Positions 1 through 7,942 of a stretch of 64,000 nt of DNA are shown in pieces. A program made the translations under genes and the position numbers. Position 1 is the first letter of the stretch; each line of letters starts with the position of its first letter. The notes under the pieces are model-generated. The model did not search any database and was not told the origin of the DNA. It was given only the letters and a program-made list of their open reading frames with translations. Origin of the DNA: Streptomyces tubercidicus. Its GTDB lineage: Bacteria; Actinomycetota; Actinomycetes; Streptomycetales; Streptomycetaceae. Location of the stretch: assembly GCF_027497495.1 (NCBI RefSeq), contig NZ_CP114205.1, positions 6,324,001-6,388,000 of the forward strand, read 5' to 3'.

Positions 1-499
1 GGGTCGGCGGCAGCATCGCCCGGACCTGCTCGTCCGTGTATGTGGCGAGCAGCGCCTTGCCCAGCGAGGTGGCGTGCGCCGGCAGACGTCGGCCGACGCG
101 GGCGAAAGGGCGCAGATGGTGCGGTGACTGACGAGTCGCGAGATACACGACATCGGTGCCGTCGAGCCGGGCGAGGTGGATGGTCTCTGTGGTGTCGTCG
201 GAGAGGCGGTCCAGGGTCGGCCGGGCCGCGGCCACCACCTCGTCGCCGTCGATGTACGAGGTGCCGACCAGCAGCGCCCGCACGCCGATGCCGTAGCGGG
301 TGCCGGTCGCGTCGGTCTCGACCCAGCCCAGGTCGACGAGGGTGCGCAGCAGCATGTAGAGGCTGGACTTCGGGTAGCCGATCGCTTCCTGGACCGAGGC
401 CAGACTGTGCATACCGGGACGACCTGCGAAGTATTCGAGCAACTCGACCGTCCGCACCGCGGATTTGACCTGCGCTCCACCGGTATCGGCAGCTGGCAT
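1..499 (-). CDS. IclR-family transcriptional regulator (3' end beyond window)
   Basis: Reading the minus strand from an ATG at 499, the protein begins MPAADTGGAQVKSAVRTVEL and runs open to the window edge (about 166 residues seen). Residues 12-75 form the IclR winged helix-turn-helix (VRTVELLEYF...YPKSSLYMLLRTL), followed by the start of the ligand-binding domain (GIGVRALLVGTSY, LDGTDVVYLATRQ, ATSLGKALLA). IclR proteins usually control a neighbouring catabolic operon. This one is divergent from an aldehyde dehydrogenase, with a long palindrome in the shared promoter region, so local control and autoregulation are inferred. The C-terminal third is missing only because of the window boundary. 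Confidence 0.9.
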   Translation of the reverse strand, partial: MPAADTGGAQVKSAVRTVELLEYFAGRPGMHSLASVQEAIGYPKSSLYMLLRTLVDLGWVETDATGTRYGIGVRALLVGTSYIDGDEVVAAARPTLDRLSDDTTETIHLARLDGTDVVYLATRQSPHHLRPFARVGRRLPAHATSLGKALLATYTDEQVRAMLPPT

Positions 500-552
500 C
501 GCCCTTGACCCCCCTGTTCGGCCCGCCATACAGTCCCAGTTGTTCATCATCT

Positions 553-584
553 CGGACAACGTTCACCATATCGAACGTCATCCG
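553..584. promoter_or_regulatory. Candidate IclR operator: 32-bp interrupted palindrome
   Basis: CGGA-CA-ACGTTC-N8-GAACGT-CA-TCCG reads as a two-step inverted repeat. The inner 6-bp arms (559-564 and 573-578) and outer 4-bp arms (553-556 and 581-584) are perfect. It lies between the divergent IclR and aldehyde dehydrogenase starts. The symmetry is seen directly; assignment to the IclR protein is inference from position. Confidence 0.5.
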
Positions 585-637
585 GCGTGCGGCAAGGCGC
601 GGAACGACTCGGCAGCATCGCCCGGGAGGAATGCACG

Positions 638-2188
638 GTGGCAGCGACAGCAGCGGCACCAGTCTGGAGTGTCGACCCCCGAACCGGGAAGCAGCGGGAA
701 CAGGTCGCGGTGGAGGCCACCGCCGACGAGGTGGACACGGCGGTCCGCACGGCACACGCCGCCCGTGGCGCACTGGCCGACCGCACCGTACGTGCCGCGC
801 TGCTGCACCGCGCCGCCGATCTGCTGGACGAGGCGGGCGAGGCGGTCATCGAGGCCGCCGACGCCGAGACCGCGCTCGGCCCCGGCCGGCTCACCGGCGA
901 ACTCGCCCGCACCACCTACCAGTTGCGGGCCTTCGCGGACCTGGTGCGGGAGGGCGCGTTCCTCGACGTGCTGATCGACCACGCCGACCCCGGACTCACC
1001 CCGCCGCGGCCCGACCTGCGCCGCTACAAGATCCCGCTGGGCCCCGTCGCGGTCTACTCCGCCAGTAACTTCCCGCTCGCCTTCTCGGTACCCGGCGGCG
1101 ACACCGCCAGCGCCCTCGCGGCCGGCTGCCCGGTCGTCGTCAAGGCGCACCCGGACCATCCGGCCACCTCCGAGCTGTGTGCCGCGCTGCTGCACCGCGC
1201 CGCCAGAGAGGTGGGGCTGCCGGAGGGCGTGGTCAACCTGGTGCACGGCTTCCAGGCCGGCATCGACCTGGTGCGCCACCCGCTGATCAGCGCGGCCGGC
1301 TTCACCGGCTCGGTACGCGGCGGCCGCGCCCTGTACGACGCGGCCGCGTCCCGCCCGCACCCGATCCCCTTCCACGGCGAGCTGGGCAGCCTCAACCCCG
1401 TCGTGATCACCGAGGCCGCGGCCGCCGAGCGCGCCGAGCAGATCGGCGCCGGGCTGGCCGGGGCGATGACCCTCGGCGTCGGCCAGTTCTGCGTCAAGCC
1501 GGGCCTGGTCCTGGCACCCGGCGGTGAGGCCGGCGAGCGGCTGCTGAAGGCGCTGACCGCGGCGGTCAGCGACACCGAGGCCGGGGTGCTGCTCGACCAC
1601 CGGATGCGGGACGCGTTCCTCGACGGGGTGCGCACCCGCGCCGCGCTCCCCGGTGTCCACGCGCCGGTCACCCCCGGCGCGGGCGGCGAACACACCGTCA
1701 GCGCCGGTTTCCTCGCCGTCCCCGCCGCCCACCTGGCCGCCGAAGGGCCGCACGACCTCCTCCTGGAGGAGTGCTTCGGCCCGGTCACCGTCGTCGCCCA
1801 CTACACCGACGAGGCCGAGATCGGCGCCGTCCTCGCCCGGCTCCCCGGCAACCTCTCCGCGACCCTGCAACTCGGCGACGCGGAGAGCGACGGCACCGAT
1901 GACACCGGCCGCGGCGCCCGGCTGCTGGCCGAGGTCACCCCGCTCGCCGGCCGGGTCGTCGTCAACGGCTGGCCCACCGGCGTCGCGGTCACCCCCGCCC
2001 AGCACCACGGCGGCCCCTACCCGGCCACCACCTCCACCTCCACCTCCGTCGGCGCCACCGCCGTCGAACGCTGGCTGCGCCCGGTCGCCTACCAGAACAC
2101 CCCACCGGCACTGCTGCCCCCCGAACTGCGCGAGGACAACCCGCTCGGCCTGCCGCGCCGGGTCGACGGCAGGGCCGAGGGCCGGTAG
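638..2188 (+). CDS. NADP-type aldehyde dehydrogenase, 2,5-dioxovalerate (alpha-ketoglutaric semialdehyde) dehydrogenase-like
   Basis: This 516-residue aldehyde dehydrogenase starts at GTG 638, seven bases after GGGAGGA; an upstream in-frame ATG at 587 has no such site. The catalytic set is visible: the Rossmann stretch with VVVKAHPDHP, FTGSVRGG, the general-base segment HGELGSLNP, and the nucleophile in GQFCVKPG. This FTGS...GELGS...GQFC pattern, with a long C-terminal tail, is typical of the 2,5-dioxovalerate/KGSADH branch, which ends pentose, sugar-acid or hydroxyproline breakdown by making 2-oxoglutarate. The substrate cannot be fixed from this window because partner enzymes are not seen. 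The divergent IclR gene is its probable regulator. The class is certain; the substrate is moderately likely. Confidence 0.85.
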   Translation: MAATAAAPVWSVDPRTGKQREQVAVEATADEVDTAVRTAHAARGALADRTVRAALLHRAADLLDEAGEAVIEAADAETALGPGRLTGELARTTYQLRAFADLVREGAFLDVLIDHADPGLTPPRPDLRRYKIPLGPVAVYSASNFPLAFSVPGGDTASALAAGCPVVVKAHPDHPATSELCAALLHRAAREVGLPEGVVNLVHGFQAGIDLVRHPLISAAGFTGSVRGGRALYDAAASRPHPIPFHGELGSLNPVVITEAAAAERAEQIGAGLAGAMTLGVGQFCVKPGLVLAPGGEAGERLLKALTAAVSDTEAGVLLDHRMRDAFLDGVRTRAALPGVHAPVTPGAGGEHTVSAGFLAVPAAHLAAEGPHDLLLEECFGPVTVVAHYTDEAEIGAVLARLPGNLSATLQLGDAESDGTDDTGRGARLLAEVTPLAGRVVVNGWPTGVAVTPAQHHGGPYPATTSTSTSVGATAVERWLRPVAYQNTPPALLPPELREDNPLGLPRRVDGRAEGR

Positions 2189-2218
2189 GCACGTAGGCCG
2201 TTCCGTTCGGCGGCGAGG

Positions 2219-2273
2219 GGGAGAGCGTCCGCGTCCGGCCTTCGCCTCGCGCCTGAGCCACGGTCGCTCTCCC
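2219..2273. terminator. Inverted repeat between convergent genes
   Basis: GGGAGAGCG (2219-2227) pairs perfectly with CGCTCTCCC (2265-2273) across a 37-nt loop. It lies between the aldehyde dehydrogenase stop and the stop of the convergent hydrolase. There is no T tract, so it is a modest bidirectional terminator candidate. Confidence 0.4.
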
Positions 2274-2301
2274 GCGACGGACTGCCCGGATCCGGGCGCG
2301 G

Positions 2302-3078
2302 TCAGCGTGCTCGCGGGCGGTCCGGCGCGTGCCAGAACTCGGTGAGCACCCGGGCACCACGGCCGGGGTCCTGGGTCATCCACCAGTGGCCGAGCCCGTC
2401 GAGCGTCACGGTCCGGGCGCCGGCGCGCTGTGCCGCGCGGCACCGCTGTGCCAGGGTCCCGACCATGCGGTCCTCGGTGGCGAGCAGGGCGAGGCCCGGC
2501 CGCTGCGCCGCGCGTTCGAGGTTCCGGCCCAGCTCGGCCATCACCGGTTGGGCGGCGGAGCGGTAGAGCGCGTGCGCGGCCCGCCCCATCGCCTCGTCCT
2601 GGCCCTCCGCGACCCGCCTGGCCACCGGCTCGCTCATGCCGAGCCCGACGAGCTTCGAGACCCGCGCCGCGAGGTCCGCACCGAACGGGATGGCCGGGTC
2701 CGGTACCGCGCTCTCCGGCTTCTGCTGCCGCTGCGCGAACGCGTGCCATACGTAGTCCGGGTCGAACAGGCCGATCACATCGCTGACCCAGCTGCGCACG
2801 AGGTCCGGGCGGGCCATCACCGCATTGAGGGTGTGCGCGCCGCCCCAGTCGTGCCCGACCAGGTCGACGGGCTCGGTGAACCGCTCCAATTCGCCGATGA
2901 GCCAGTCCCGGTAGTCACCGACGGCCGCGCCGAACCCCCTCGGCACAGGTGCCCCGAAGCCGGGCGGCGACAGGCAGATCGGGCCGGGGCGAGCGGGAGC
3001 GATGCGTTCGAGCTCGGCGAGCAGCGGGTCCCAGACCGCCGCCGTCTCGGGGTGGCCGTGGACGAAAACCGTGGGCAT
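2302..3078 (-). CDS. Alpha/beta hydrolase, haloalkane dehalogenase/epoxide hydrolase-like
   Basis: The 258-residue protein opens directly with the oxyanion-hole motif VHGHPET (residues 5-11). The nucleophile elbow GHDWGG (about residue 79) carries aspartate, as in epoxide hydrolases and haloalkane dehalogenases, rather than the serine of esterases. The catalytic histidine is likely in LDGLGHWWM near the C-terminus. No signal peptide or membrane segment is seen, so it should be cytoplasmic. It is divergent from a FAD monooxygenase, with a perfect palindrome between their starts. The pair plausibly oxidises and then hydrolyses a small organic substrate, possibly a xenobiotic or antibiotic. That role is inference. 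Confidence 0.8.
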   Translation of the reverse strand: MPTVFVHGHPETAAVWDPLLAELERIAPARPGPICLSPPGFGAPVPRGFGAAVGDYRDWLIGELERFTEPVDLVGHDWGGAHTLNAVMARPDLVRSWVSDVIGLFDPDYVWHAFAQRQQKPESAVPDPAIPFGADLAARVSKLVGLGMSEPVARRVAEGQDEAMGRAAHALYRSAAQPVMAELGRNLERAAQRPGLALLATEDRMVGTLAQRCRAAQRAGARTVTLDGLGHWWMTQDPGRGARVLTEFWHAPDRPRAR

Positions 3079-3121
3079 GGCGGGAACTCCGTTCCGATGA
3101 GTCGTTCGCCACAGGAGCGAA

Positions 3122-3146
3122 CTGACCAGATGGCTATTCTGGTCAG
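3122..3146. promoter_or_regulatory. Perfect 25-bp palindromic operator (probable TetR site)
   Basis: CTGACCAGA, a 7-nt spacer, then TCTGGTCAG form perfect 9-bp arms between the divergent hydrolase (start 3078) and monooxygenase (start 3166). A -10-like TATTCT (3135-3140) overlaps the right arm. The TetR gene at 4490 immediately follows the monooxygenase and is the obvious candidate ligand-responsive repressor. The palindrome is seen; the protein assignment is inference. Confidence 0.65.
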
Positions 3147-3165
3147 TGAGTCTACTCTCGGCGTC

Positions 3166-4398
3166 ATGAACAAGAACATGAACAAGAACACAGCCCCGCG
3201 ACAGCGGGCTCTCGTAGTGGGACTCGGCGTGAGCGGAATCGCCTCAGCGCTGCGGCTGCACAAGGCGGGCTGGGACGTCGTCGTCCTGGAGAAGGCCGCC
3301 GAGCGCCGCAGCGGCGGGTACTTCATCGGCCTCTTCGGCACCGGGATCGCCGCGGCCGAGCGCCTGGGTATCGAGCTGCCGGACCGCCTCTCGGCGGACA
3401 TCGCGACCTACAACGTCGACCGCGCGGACCGGCGGCGGCGTGCCATGAACTTCACCGACGCGGTCCCCGGCCGGGCACGCCTGGTCGTGCGCGGCGACAT
3501 CGAGGACGGCGCCTTCCACGCCCTGCCCGAGGACGTGGAGATCCGGTACTCGTCGGTTCCGGTCGCGCTGCGCCAGGACGACGACGGCGTGGAGGTCGAT
3601 GTCGAGGACCGGGCCGCGGCGACGGCGACCACCGAGCGGTTCGACCTCGTGGTCGGGGCCGACGGCCTGCGCTCGACGGTGCGCCGGCTGGCCTTCGGGC
3701 CCGATGAGGGCCGCATCCACCGCCTCGGCTACATGATCGCGGCGTGCAGCCTGCCCGGCCCGGCCCCCGGCTACCGGCTCAAGGAAGGCATCATCATGGC
3801 CGAGCAGGGCCGGTCGGCATGGGTTTTCCCGTTCGCCGACCGGGCGCCGACGGTGCTGTTCAACTACCGGACCGACGACGTGGACGCCGAGTTCACCCGG
3901 CCCGCCATCGACTCGCTGCGGGCGAGGTTCGGACCGGAGCCCACGGGTGGGACGCTCGGCTGGCTGCTCGACCGGTTCGAGCAGGCGCCCGACCACCTCT
4001 TCGACAGCGCCGAGCAGGTGCGGCTGGACCGGTGGCACCAGGACAGGGTGGTGCTCGTCGGCGACGCGGCGTGGTGCCTGACGCTCTACTCCGGGATGGG
4101 GGCCTCCACCGGCCTGGCCGGGGCCGACATGCTGGGCACGATGCTGGAGCGGTACCCCGGAGAGGTGCCGCGGGCGCTGCGGGCCTGGGAAGCGAAGCTC
4201 CGCCCGTTCATCGAGTACCACCAGGGCACCGGCATGGCCATGCGCAGGCTCTTCGTCCCGGCCGACCCCACCGAATACCGGATCCGGTCCGTCATGAACC
4301 GCGTGATGGCCACGAGGCCCGGCAGGGAGTTCCTCTCGAAGCGGCGGCACCGCAGCGAGTCCTCCCGGATGAAGACGATCGACATCGCCCTGGCGTGA
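3166..4398 (+). CDS. FAD-dependent (group A flavoprotein) monooxygenase
   Basis: The 410-residue enzyme has the three hallmarks of single-component flavin monooxygenases of the PHBH/TetX type. These are the dinucleotide fold GLGVSG near residue 20, the DG motif VVGADGLRSTVR about residue 165, and the GD motif VVLVGDAAW near residue 300. The start is ATG 3166 (MNKNMNKNT, an odd Lys/Asn-rich opening); 3178 is an alternative. No membrane segment is seen. It likely hydroxylates a small lipophilic compound using NAD(P)H and oxygen. It is divergent from a hydrolase, with the shared palindrome at 3122-3146, and is followed 91 bp later by a TetR gene, a typical inducible detoxification arrangement. 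Confidence 0.88.
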   Translation: MNKNMNKNTAPRQRALVVGLGVSGIASALRLHKAGWDVVVLEKAAERRSGGYFIGLFGTGIAAAERLGIELPDRLSADIATYNVDRADRRRRAMNFTDAVPGRARLVVRGDIEDGAFHALPEDVEIRYSSVPVALRQDDDGVEVDVEDRAAATATTERFDLVVGADGLRSTVRRLAFGPDEGRIHRLGYMIAACSLPGPAPGYRLKEGIIMAEQGRSAWVFPFADRAPTVLFNYRTDDVDAEFTRPAIDSLRARFGPEPTGGTLGWLLDRFEQAPDHLFDSAEQVRLDRWHQDRVVLVGDAAWCLTLYSGMGASTGLAGADMLGTMLERYPGEVPRALRAWEAKLRPFIEYHQGTGMAMRRLFVPADPTEYRIRSVMNRVMATRPGREFLSKRRHRSESSRMKTIDIALA

Positions 4399-4489
4399 CC
4401 CGGCGCGGGGGCCTGCCGCTCAGCCGGCTCACCTCTGTGGACTCCCGTGCCATCATGGTCACGAAGAGCGAACGGGAGGAAGCACGACG

Positions 4490-5209
4490 GTGAGCCGGCT
4501 GATCGAACACGACTCCGCCAAGGCGGCAAGGATCCTCGACAGCGCGCGCGATCTGGTCGTCGAACACGGTGTCCGCAAGGTGACCATCGCCGAGATCGCC
4601 GCGGCCGCGGGCGTGGGCAAGGGCACCGTCTACCTGTACTGGGAGACCAAGGAAGACCTGTTCGTGGGGCTGGCCGCGCGCGAGGTGCTGGGCTGGATCG
4701 ACACCGTCACCACCCGGATCGGCCAGGACCCGCACACCGTCCTGCCCCGGCACCTCGCCCCGCTGCTGATCCGCACGACACACGGCAACCCGTGGCTGCG
4801 GTGGCTCCGGAGCGACGACAGCGCCCTGCGCCAGCTGCTCCACCGCCCCGCCGACCAAGAGCGCTTCGCCGACGCCTCCCCGAGCGCGATGGGCAACGCG
4901 GTCATCACGATCCTGCGCGACCACGGGATCGTGCGCGACGATCTCCCGCTGGCCCGGCAGATGTACGCCCTGCACGCCGTGCTGGTCGGGTTCGGCAACG
5001 TCATGGCCCACCCCGCAGGCGCAGGCCCGCTCAACGTCGACGATCCCGAAACCGCCCTCGCCGACACCGTCCACCTGCTGCTCGAAAAGCCTCGCGACCC
5101 CGCCGCGCGCGTGGTCGCCCAGGCCGCGGAGGCGGTGCGGGCCCGGTTCACCGAGATCCACGACAGTCTCCTGGAACTGGTTGCGGCGGGCGCTGCCGGA
5201 ACCAGGTGA
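4490..5209 (+). CDS. TetR/AcrR-family transcriptional regulator
   Basis: This 239-residue regulator starts at GTG 4490 with GGGAGGA ten bases upstream. Residues 14-58 are a clear TetR helix-turn-helix (RILDSARDLVVEHG...TIAEIAAAAGVGKGTVYLYW). The C-terminal part is a divergent helical ligand-binding domain with no recognisable specificity. It follows the FAD monooxygenase on the same strand and very probably binds the 25-bp palindrome at 3122-3146, repressing both the monooxygenase and the divergent hydrolase. The family is certain; the target is inferred. Confidence 0.9.
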   Translation: MSRLIEHDSAKAARILDSARDLVVEHGVRKVTIAEIAAAAGVGKGTVYLYWETKEDLFVGLAAREVLGWIDTVTTRIGQDPHTVLPRHLAPLLIRTTHGNPWLRWLRSDDSALRQLLHRPADQERFADASPSAMGNAVITILRDHGIVRDDLPLARQMYALHAVLVGFGNVMAHPAGAGPLNVDDPETALADTVHLLLEKPRDPAARVVAQAAEAVRARFTEIHDSLLELVAAGAAGTR

Positions 5210-5323
5210 CGAGCGCGGGGCCGGCCCGCCGCATCCCCTGCGGCCTGCGCCGACCCGGAAGGCCCGCGGCCGGAAACGGCACGCGTCATGGACGGGCCGA
5301 CGCTCACCGGCCACAGTGGGGGC

Positions 5324-6385
5324 ATGCATCGACGTGAGCCACTCGGTGGGGCCGAATTCGCGCCCGAGACGACATACCTGAACTCTGCCTCCAGCGGACT
5401 CCTCCCGGCACGCAGCGCGGTCGCCCTGCGCGCGGCCCTCGACGAATCCGCTTCCTACGGCACCATGGGCCGCGACTACTTCGGCGCCGCCGCGGCGTCG
5501 CGGGAGGCCTTCGCCCGGCTGCTGGGCGTGCCCGCCGAGCGGGTCGCCGTCGGCAGCTCGGTCGCGGTGCAGTCCGCGTTCGTGGCCTCCGCGCTCCCGG
5601 CGGGCGCCGAAGTGCTGGCGCCCGAGGGCGACTTCAGCTCGCTGCTCAATCCGCTCGCCGCCCACCCGGGCATCAAGCTGCGCACGGTACCGCTGGAGGC
5701 GCTCGCCGACGCGGTGCGGCCCGGGACCGCGCTGGTCGCGTTCAGCGCCGTGCAGTCACTGGACGGCCGGATCGCCGATATGGCGGCGGTCCGTGAGGCC
5801 GCGCGGGCCCATGGGGCGCGCACCTACCTCGACATCACCCAGGCCGCCGGCTGGCTGCCGCTGCGCGCCGACGGCTTCGACTTCGTCGTCGCGGGGGCGT
5901 TCAAGTGGCTGCTGTGCCCGCGCGGGGTGACGTTCATGGCGTTCGGCGGGGAGTACGGGCGGGGCGAGGAGTGGCCGGCCGCGCCGTATGCGGGATGGGT
6001 CGCGGGGGAGGACATCGGGGCGTCCAACTACGGGTTGGTCCGGCCCGCTGCCACCGCACGGCGCTTCGACGAACCGCATGCCCACTACTCCTACGTGGGT
6101 GCCGAGCAGTCCCTCGGCCTTCTCAACGAGCTGGGTGTGGAGACCGTCCACGGCCATAACACCGCGCTCGCCGAGTACTACCGCGCGGGGCTGGCCGAGC
6201 GCGGTCTGACACCGCGGGCCGCGCCCGGTTCGGCGATCGTCTCCACCCCGGGGATCGCGGACGCGGAGCACCGGCTGGCCGAGGCGGGCGTGCGGATCTC
6301 GGTGCGCGGCGGGCTGCTCCGCGCGGCCTTCCACCTCTACAACTCGACGGATGATGTGGACCGGTTGCTGGCTCTGGTGGGGTAG
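5324..6385 (+). CDS. PLP-dependent class V aminotransferase-fold enzyme
   Basis: The 353-residue protein resembles the cysteine desulfurase / isopenicillin N epimerase / kynureninase group. It has YLNSASSGLL near the start, the cofactor-stacking region VGSSVAVQSAF, the aspartate in YLDITQAAGW and the Schiff-base lysine in VAGAFKWLLCPRG. The ATG at 5324 follows a G-rich stretch; an in-frame ATG at 5288 is the alternative. It lacks the conserved active-site Cys loop expected of a desulfurase, so epimerase, lyase or aminotransferase activity is more likely. It has no operon partner and ends just before a strong terminator. The substrate is unknown. Confidence 0.8.
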   Translation: MHRREPLGGAEFAPETTYLNSASSGLLPARSAVALRAALDESASYGTMGRDYFGAAAASREAFARLLGVPAERVAVGSSVAVQSAFVASALPAGAEVLAPEGDFSSLLNPLAAHPGIKLRTVPLEALADAVRPGTALVAFSAVQSLDGRIADMAAVREAARAHGARTYLDITQAAGWLPLRADGFDFVVAGAFKWLLCPRGVTFMAFGGEYGRGEEWPAAPYAGWVAGEDIGASNYGLVRPAATARRFDEPHAHYSYVGAEQSLGLLNELGVETVHGHNTALAEYYRAGLAERGLTPRAAPGSAIVSTPGIADAEHRLAEAGVRISVRGGLLRAAFHLYNSTDDVDRLLALVG

Positions 6386-6427
6386 GGCGACCCGCACCGG
6401 CCGTACGCACCCGCCCCCACCAACAAC

Positions 6428-6468
6428 GGCGCGGCCGCCGCACAGACTCGCTGTGCGGCGGCCGCGCC
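6428..6468. terminator. Strong bidirectional terminator hairpin
   Basis: The arms begin GGCGCGGCC at 6428 and run 18 bp to 6445; a 5-nt loop (ACTCG) and a perfect 18-bp complement at 6451-6468 follow. It lies between the convergent aminotransferase-fold gene and ectD and can serve both strands. Confidence 0.8.
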
Positions 6469-6485
6469 ACCGGTGCGAACGTCCC

Positions 6486-7385
6486 CTAACGCACCGGAGT
6501 GAAGTCCCGGGCCCCGATGTACTCGGGGCGCCGGATGGGTGCCGCGAACGGCTCCACCGCTTCGTTCTCCACGCTGTTGAAGACGATGAAGACATTGCTG
6601 CGCGGGTAGGGCGTGATGTTGTCACCCGAGCCGTGCATGGCGTTGCAGTCGAACCACGTCGCCGAACCGGCCTGACCGGTGAAGAGACGGATGCCGTGCT
6701 TGTCCGCCATCTTCGTCAGCACCTCGTCCGACGGGATGCCCGCGTCCTGCATCTGCAGCGACCGCTTGTAGTTGTCCTTCGGCGTCGCACCCTCGCAGCC
6801 CACGAAGTGCTGGTGCGAGCCGGGCATGATCATCAAGCCGCCGTTGGTGGTGTAGTTCTCCGTCAGCGCGATCGAGACCGACACGGTGCGCATATTCGGC
6901 AGACCGTCCTCGGCGTGCCAGGTCTCGAAGTCCGAGTGCCAGTAGAAGCCGGAGGCACCGAAACCCGGCTTCACATTGATCCGCGACTGGTGGACATAGA
7001 CGTCCGAACCGAGGATCTGACGGGCACGGCCGACCACACGCGGGTCGGAGACCAGCTTGGCGAACACCTCGCTGATCTTGTGCACCTCGAACACGGTCCG
7101 TACGTCCTGTGACTTCGGCTCGACGATGGAGCGCGGGTCGGCGCGCATCGTCGGGTCGAGGACGAGACGGTCCAGTTCGGCGCGGTACACCGCGACTTCT
7201 TCCGCCGTGAGCAGTTCCCCGATGGCGAAAAAGCCGTCACGTTCGAAGTCGCTCAGCTCGGACGGCTCGAAGGGGCCGGCCGTTCCGGGCTGCGACCACA
7301 CCACCGGGTCCTTCCGCGGGGTGATGACCTCAGCGGTCCCACGGGTCGGGTACAGGTCGGCGGTGCGCTCGGGTGCGGTGGTCAT
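6486..7385 (-). CDS. ectD: Ectoine hydroxylase
   Basis: The 299-residue enzyme is a non-haem Fe(II)/2-oxoglutarate dioxygenase that converts ectoine to 5-hydroxyectoine. The family signature is plain: FYWHSDFETWHAEDG supplies the iron-binding HxD, NAMHGSGDNITPYPRSN supplies the distal histidine and the 2-oxoglutarate-binding arginine, and LMIMPGSHQHFVGCEG lies between. Length and motifs match characterised EctD proteins. It is the last gene of the ectABCD operon, 94 bp after ectC, and is followed by a strong terminator. The product is a cytoplasmic osmo- and thermoprotectant. Confidence 0.97.
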   Translation of the reverse strand: MTTAPERTADLYPTRGTAEVITPRKDPVVWSQPGTAGPFEPSELSDFERDGFFAIGELLTAEEVAVYRAELDRLVLDPTMRADPRSIVEPKSQDVRTVFEVHKISEVFAKLVSDPRVVGRARQILGSDVYVHQSRINVKPGFGASGFYWHSDFETWHAEDGLPNMRTVSVSIALTENYTTNGGLMIMPGSHQHFVGCEGATPKDNYKRSLQMQDAGIPSDEVLTKMADKHGIRLFTGQAGSATWFDCNAMHGSGDNITPYPRSNVFIVFNSVENEAVEPFAAPIRRPEYIGARDFTPVR

Positions 7386-7479
7386 GGTGTTGCCTTCCTC
7401 TCCTCTCGTACGGAATCTGGCTTACGTGCGCGTACGTGCCTTCCTCAGCGCTGCCGGACGGGGCAGGCGGGGTGGCGCC

Positions 7480-7896
7480 TCAGACCGTCTCGGGCTCAGA
7501 CTCCGGTTCGGTGAGAAGCGGGTAGACCCCGTTCTCGTCGTGGTCCTCGCGGCCGGTGACGGGCGGGTTGAAGACGCAGACGCAGCGGAAGTCTTCCTTG
7601 ATCCGCATGGTGTGCTTCTCGTGCCCGTCGAGCAGGTACATCGTGCCCGGCGTGATGGTGTATTTCTCGCCGGTCTCGTCGTTCGTGAGCTCGGCCTCAC
7701 CCTCTACGCAGAGTACGGCCTCGATGTGGTTCGCGTACCACATCGACGTCTCGGTCCCGGCGTACAGCGTGGTCTCGTGCAGCGAGAAGCCGACGCGCTC
7801 CTTGGCGAGCACGATGCGCTTGCTCTCCCAGGTGCCGGACTTGGCCTTGACGTGGCGGTCGGTGCCTTCGATGTCCTTGAAGGATCGGACGATCAC
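7480..7896 (-). CDS. ectC: L-ectoine synthase
   Basis: The 138-residue cupin closes the ring of N-gamma-acetyl-diaminobutyrate to give ectoine. It starts MIVRSFKDIEGTDRHVK and contains the characteristic cupin segments TSMWYANHIEAVLCVEGE and LDGHEKHTM. Size and sequence match the family. It lies 46 bp downstream of ectB and 94 bp upstream of ectD, all on the minus strand, so co-transcription is expected. The C-terminal glutamate-rich tail is typical. Confidence 0.97.
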   Translation of the reverse strand: MIVRSFKDIEGTDRHVKAKSGTWESKRIVLAKERVGFSLHETTLYAGTETSMWYANHIEAVLCVEGEAELTNDETGEKYTITPGTMYLLDGHEKHTMRIKEDFRCVCVFNPPVTGREDHDENGVYPLLTEPESEPETV

Positions 7897-7942
7897 GGTG
7901 ACTCGGTGCCTTTCTGTGGAACGGTAAGGGGCTCTGGAGTGG

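Noticed and set aside
578..2749. 723-codon open frame on the minus strand opposite the aldehyde dehydrogenase
   Set aside because: It is antisense to a clear enzyme, rich in Arg/Gly/Ala, and matches no family; open antisense frames are expected in very high-GC DNA.
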